64,000 nucleotides of DNA, taken from Desulfobacterium sp. (GTDB lineage: Bacteria; Desulfobacterota; Desulfobacteria; Desulfobacterales; Desulfobacteraceae). Positions 59,876 to 64,000 of the stretch are shown piece by piece. The notes below the pieces were generated by a model. That model did no database searches. It saw only the letters and a program-made list of their open reading frames with translations, and was not told the origin of the DNA. The DNA lies in assembly GCA_016342325.1 (NCBI GenBank), contig JAEINR010000007.1, forward strand, positions 53,017-117,016, written 5' to 3'. Position 1 is the first letter of the stretch. Each line of letters begins with the position of its first letter. The position numbers and the translations under genes are program-made.

Positions 59876-61486
59876 TTAGAACGTCAGGGTCAGCTTATGG
59901 TAGAGTGTGTAGATATCAGGATCAATATCGGGGTTGACCGTACCGGTTTTCCGGCTCGCCCAGTAGTCGCCGCCGTCAAGGTATGCCATGGTGGCCTGAT
60001 ACTCCAGATTCTTTGTGAGGTTCCAGGTAAAGGAACAATCATACTCAATGCCCTGGTCGTCATCATACTGCATTCCGTCCGGTACCGCGTCGGCCTTGGA
60101 AACCCCAGCGATAAACCCCAGGGTGATGGCGTCTGTGACAGCATAATCAACACCGGCATAGAACATCTGATACCCGTCCAACATGGCAGTGGAGGGTGTT
60201 CCGAAACCGTCACCGATATGATTACCAACGCCTGCGAGGCTCGTGTTCATGCCATGGGCGTCGTCATTGAGAATAAACAATTTTTCCCAGTCTGCACCAG
60301 GTGACACATAGCCCATGGACTCGATGTCATCGTCGGTATAGTCGGCATCACCCTTGACATGGGCAAATCCGAATTGTACTGTCCCAGGACCGAAATTATA
60401 GCCGCCCTCGAAAAAATAGGCAAAGGCCTTGAGGTCACGATCCTTAGCGCCTGGATTGTCGTATTCCGCCGTACCAAAAGCGTAGTCAAGCTCTGCAGCG
60501 ATCTCGAAATCACCGAACTTGCCCTCAAAATATGGCGCAAGCAAGATAACCTTTGCCTGGCATGCGCCGCCCCTTGTAGCAACAACGTTCATGGGATCAT
60601 CGGCATTGCCGCCGAATGAAACCGGTGCACCCAGTACCGCGTTCTGGGCTTGAAAATTAGGGTTGGCCCCTATAAACGCCATTGTATTTGCACCGGGGGT
60701 GCCACCGTCCATGGCAATGGCGGTTCCGTACCCGGTCAGAGCACCCGCATAGTTTGCAACGGCGCCGCTGGTATTCATTGAAGAGTAGGCAATCTGGTCT
60801 TTATAGACGTCATTGAAACTGCCAATGGCAAATGCCTGGCCCGGATCCTGGAACTTCTTAAAATTGTACAACGCAGTCAAGAGACCGGTGGAATAATTCT
60901 TGGTTTTATAGGTAAAGCCGAGGTAGTACTTGTCATTATCTTCATCGCTGACCGCGGTGCCCTTGTCGTTTTCCGTAACCTTTTCCGCAACAGCACCGAT
61001 GTAGAAGGTGCCCTCTCCAAGGGGAATGGGCAGAATATACTTGATTCTGTCAGTATCGTCCTCATCATCGCACCAGGAGGTACCCCAGGTCACCCCTTCC
61101 ATGCGTCCCACCTGAAACAGACCGATGGGGCTTTTCCAGGTAAGATACCCCCGATCGAAATCGATGTTGTCGTCGTCGGTGTCGTTGTCGATGCCGGTAT
61201 CGTTAGTCCCGTTGTCAAAGGCGGAATCCTTTGAGGAGAGGACCTTTTCAAGGGCGTCAAACCGGGTGGTGAATTTGAGGTCTTCCGTAAGGATGAAATC
61301 GGTTTTTACCCGCAGCCTCATCTGGCGAAAATCACTGGTTGCATCGTTCGTATTCATGTTCTCGCTTGAATTGAGGATTCCCTCAAACTCAGCGCTGCCG
61401 CTAAACTCAACATCCACTGCCATTGCCGGCAACGCCAGCCCTGTGACTAAGCAGAAAAAAACAGCCACCAACATCATTTTCTTCAT
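59876..61486 (-). CDS. porin-like outer-membrane beta-barrel protein
   Basis: MKKMMLVAVFFCLVTGLALPAMAVDVEFSGSAEFEG signal peptide; alternating beta-strand pattern; C-terminal TLYHKLTLTF. Confidence 0.8.
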   Translation of the reverse strand: MKKMMLVAVFFCLVTGLALPAMAVDVEFSGSAEFEGILNSSENMNTNDATSDFRQMRLRVKTDFILTEDLKFTTRFDALEKVLSSKDSAFDNGTNDTGIDNDTDDDNIDFDRGYLTWKSPIGLFQVGRMEGVTWGTSWCDDEDDTDRIKYILPIPLGEGTFYIGAVAEKVTENDKGTAVSDEDNDKYYLGFTYKTKNYSTGLLTALYNFKKFQDPGQAFAIGSFNDVYKDQIAYSSMNTSGAVANYAGALTGYGTAIAMDGGTPGANTMAFIGANPNFQAQNAVLGAPVSFGGNADDPMNVVATRGGACQAKVILLAPYFEGKFGDFEIAAELDYAFGTAEYDNPGAKDRDLKAFAYFFEGGYNFGPGTVQFGFAHVKGDADYTDDDIESMGYVSPGADWEKLFILNDDAHGMNTSLAGVGNHIGDGFGTPSTAMLDGYQMFYAGVDYAVTDAITLGFIAGVSKADAVPDGMQYDDDQGIEYDCSFTWNLTKNLEYQATMAYLDGGDYWASRKTGTVNPDIDPDIYTLYHKLTLTF

Positions 61487-61677
61487 CTTTTCTCCCCTTC
61501 TTCTTGTTAAAAAAGACAAGCAATAATAAGAATCAGCAAACAGCTCTTGGGACACAAAAGTGATCAGTGTTCTCCCGCGAAACCATGTGCCACCTTCTTC
61601 CTTCATGCCCCCATCAACGATCAAAGAACATGAACCCTTTTCTATGAATTACACATTTGGTCCTAGTATTGTCAAGC

Positions 61678-61711
61678 GTTTTATTACCTAAACAGCGTTT
61701 AGTAGCAAAAC
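61678..61711. promoter_or_regulatory. imperfect palindrome upstream of porin gene
   Basis: GTTTTATTACCTAAAC-AGC-GTTTAGTAGCAAAAC. Confidence 0.45.
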
Positions 61712-61820
61712 AACTACTCATCACCAAGAAATGATAGCAACATAAATGAAGAGGATGAAAATCCGTTAAAAAGACTGACTGAGCGGAATGAAGAGAATGA
61801 TGCGCAACATGGCAGGGTTC

Positions 61821-61860
61821 AGACCCGGCCGATCTTCACCGAACGACCGGGTCTTTTTTA
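61821..61860 (+). terminator. plus-strand rho-independent terminator with no obvious plus-strand gene upstream
   Basis: AGACCCGG...CCGGGTCTTTTTTA; flanking genes are both on the minus strand. Confidence 0.65.
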
Positions 61861-61892
61861 CTAAACCGTGGTTGAGCACCCACGGGTATTGA

Positions 61893-63536
61893 CTACAGTT
61901 TTTTTACAACAACTACGGTTTGCTTTTTATTCAACAGGGTTCCTTTGTCCAGGCCGATGCAGTAAATCAATTCAGCCCTCCCGTCGTTGTCCAGATCCTC
62001 CAGGGCCCAATCGGTTATGCAACCGCTCACCTGGGCGGTTTCCCAGACCGTTTTCATGCCGGAAGCGTTCCAGGCCAGGCACTTTATGGAACCGGCGGTG
62101 AATTTTCTAAACCTGTCGAGGAACCCCTTTGAAAGGTCACGGTTGTGCACCACGATGGCCTCATTGCGACCATCCTGGTCAAGGTCCGCCACAGCCATTC
62201 TTGAATTGATATAGTGCCGTTCCTGGTCCTGGAGATCCTGACCATCTTTTTCTCCCAGAAACAGTGGTGTAGACCCAAAGGAGGACGCACTTGCCCATTG
62301 GTTTTGGCCGGTTGATCGCGTCAGGGTCAGTTTTCCTGCACCATCGAGCCATAGGGTCTGCTCGGATCCGGTTCCAAGAAGGTCCCCCTTCACAAAGCTG
62401 AAGAGATCCACATCCCCGGGAAGCGCAACCGCATCACTCTTTCCATAACCTGACCCGTCCCAGGCGAGAAAGTAGACCCCGCCGCTGAAAAGGTCGGAGT
62501 ACCCCCCGTGCTGGCCGACAAGGCGTTTACGTCCATCCAGATCCACCACCCTGAAATACCAATCGCTGTCTGCAACAACGGTTTGTAACGCCCCCTGGTT
62601 CCACTCCAGGACCAAAGAACGAACACCGGCCTTTCGATCAACACAGGTAACAAAGATCTCGGCTTTCCCATTCCCGTTCACATCGGCAACATCTACGGCT
62701 TTAAAAGCGTTGTATCGTTTCCCTTTGAAGGCGCCTTTTTTAACAAGTGTTCCCCCCTTAAGAGAAAACAGACTGATAGCGTGTTCCTCCATAAAGACCA
62801 GATCGGCACGGCCATCACCGTCCACATCTCCTGAAGCAAGACCGGAGAATCGGGTGTTAAACGTCCGACTCCTGAAAACCTCGTCCATGGCAACAGGAGT
62901 GGCTATTGGGGGTTGAGAAAGGTTCTTGGAGGGTAAGGTGACTGCATCTTTTTGAACGTCGTTTTGGGGTAGAGAGACCCCCTTTAAACCGAACGTCTCC
63001 GGTTGGGATGCTGGAACGGGTCCGCCCTGAACAACGGCTTTTACCTTCTCAGAGATCACTGCAGCATGGCGAACAATATCCGACTGGCTGGAACCGGACT
63101 CATGAAAATAGCACACCACCCTGCCCGTGTTGAGATCGATGAGTTCGGCATCCGTGCTGACCGTGGCCCCCATAACGGTCAGACTCCCCTTGACAATATA
63201 GTCCACTCCGCTGAAGGCTTCGGTGGTATTCAAGGTTTTCAGGACCTCGGGATTGATTTCAATGGAATAATCCTTAAAGGGTTTCCGTCTGCACTGTACC
63301 TGGATCCGGTCGGTATCCCCGACCCTGGAACAGACCATTCGGGTAAGCCCCTTGCCAAGAAAGGCCACATCCTCCTGGGCCAGGACCTCAAAGGGAAAGA
63401 TGGCAACGGTTTGGGCATTGTCTGCCCACGCCCGGTCTGAATTCAAAAACAGGCATAAAACAGCCAAAACAATGAAAAGGGATGAAACCCCACGTTTATT
63501 GCTCACTTTGCGACTCCTTAGGTTAGGGTGATTCAT
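61893..63536 (-). CDS. exported FlgO/TolB-N-like plus FG-GAP/VCBS-repeat protein
   Basis: NAQTVAIFPFEVLAQEDVAFLGKGLTRMVCSRV; repeats SGDVDGDGRADLVFM, VADVNGNGKAEIFV, VADLDQDGRNEAIVV, LEDLDNDGRAELIYC. Confidence 0.75.
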   Translation of the reverse strand: MNHPNLRSRKVSNKRGVSSLFIVLAVLCLFLNSDRAWADNAQTVAIFPFEVLAQEDVAFLGKGLTRMVCSRVGDTDRIQVQCRRKPFKDYSIEINPEVLKTLNTTEAFSGVDYIVKGSLTVMGATVSTDAELIDLNTGRVVCYFHESGSSQSDIVRHAAVISEKVKAVVQGGPVPASQPETFGLKGVSLPQNDVQKDAVTLPSKNLSQPPIATPVAMDEVFRSRTFNTRFSGLASGDVDGDGRADLVFMEEHAISLFSLKGGTLVKKGAFKGKRYNAFKAVDVADVNGNGKAEIFVTCVDRKAGVRSLVLEWNQGALQTVVADSDWYFRVVDLDGRKRLVGQHGGYSDLFSGGVYFLAWDGSGYGKSDAVALPGDVDLFSFVKGDLLGTGSEQTLWLDGAGKLTLTRSTGQNQWASASSFGSTPLFLGEKDGQDLQDQERHYINSRMAVADLDQDGRNEAIVVHNRDLSKGFLDRFRKFTAGSIKCLAWNASGMKTVWETAQVSGCITDWALEDLDNDGRAELIYCIGLDKGTLLNKKQTVVVVKKL

Positions 63537-63652
63537 GAAATGAGAATAAAGCTATACAATCACAACCTAAAAATAAAGGATTAATTGACCCGGGGGAGAT
63601 ATTTAGTGGGGAAAACCTGGAAAGAAATGGGGGGGGGGGAAGGGAGGGATAA

Positions 63653-63691
63653 CAAAAAAAGCCGTGCAGGAGAAAAGCGCTCCTGCACGGC
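63653..63691 (-). terminator. rho-independent terminator for the partial gene at the window end
   Basis: GCCGTGCAGGAG...CTCCTGCACGGC with T-run on the minus strand. Confidence 0.85.
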
Positions 63692-63727
63692 AAATTTTCA
63701 ACTCAATTAAGTCAGCACAAGGCTGTC

Positions 63728-64000
63728 TTAGAAGCTGAGGCTCAGACGTGTACCAATTTCCATGGGATTCTCGTCGTTTGAACCTTTGTAGGTAGCGTCG
63801 TCAGCAAAGAGGTACGCTGCAACAACTTCTACTTTAAGGTTCTCGATGAGCATGTAAGTGGCTTTGAGATCAATCTCAGCGCCGAGCTTATCTTCACCAT
63901 TTGCATCGTCTTCGTTCAGCATTGCATACCAAAGATCTGCATCAAAGGAGAGTTTGTCAGAAGCTTTGACGGTTGTTCCAAAGTTGATGGCTGTGATGTT
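63728..64000 (-). CDS. outer-membrane beta-barrel/porin-like protein, C-terminal fragment cut by window edge
   Basis: NITAINFGTTVKASDKLSFDADLWYAMLNEDDANGEDKLGAEIDLKATYMLIENLKVEVVAAYLFADDATYKGSNDENPMEIGTRLSLSF; terminal aromatic. Confidence 0.75.
   Translation of the reverse strand, partial: NITAINFGTTVKASDKLSFDADLWYAMLNEDDANGEDKLGAEIDLKATYMLIENLKVEVVAAYLFADDATYKGSNDENPMEIGTRLSLSF

Overview
A 64-kb chromosomal window whose gene content (sat, HdrA/MvhD/MetFV locus) fits an anaerobic sulfate-reducing deltaproteobacterium (Desulfobacteraceae-like; inferred, no search run). Most of it is housekeeping: ffh-rpsP-khpA-rimM-trmD-rplS-rnhB-yraN-rsmI, nrdR-ribD-ribE-ribBA-ribH-nusB, glyA-rpiB-acpP-rpmF, gltX, hypAB, tgt-queA, gatB and sat. 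Main points of interest: (1) three genes appear to read through in-frame UGA codons at conserved Cys positions (candidate selenocysteine): a fused HdrA-GltD-HdrA protein, MvhD, and a DUF1573-family exported protein. ORF callers split or truncate all three. The HdrA and MvhD UGAs are each followed by a hairpin that fits a bacterial SECIS. The DUF1573 case is the least familiar. (2) An SsuABC/NrtABC-like ABC operon encodes three NMT1-like binding domains. One is a leaderless soluble protein and one is fused C-terminal to a CheY receiver. The operon is divergent from cheD, suggesting a cytoplasmic ligand-sensing or chemotaxis branch. (3) Five same-orientation copies of a ~78-bp intergenic dispersed repeat. 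(4) A GGGGTCAGGCTTAGCTTATTG inverted-repeat cluster plus an orphan copy. (5) Twin palindromes 63 bp apart upstream of sat. (6) A FlgO/TolB-N-like protein with a triplicated PFWK(V/F)W tail motif. No rRNA, tRNA, CRISPR array or intact transposase was recognised.
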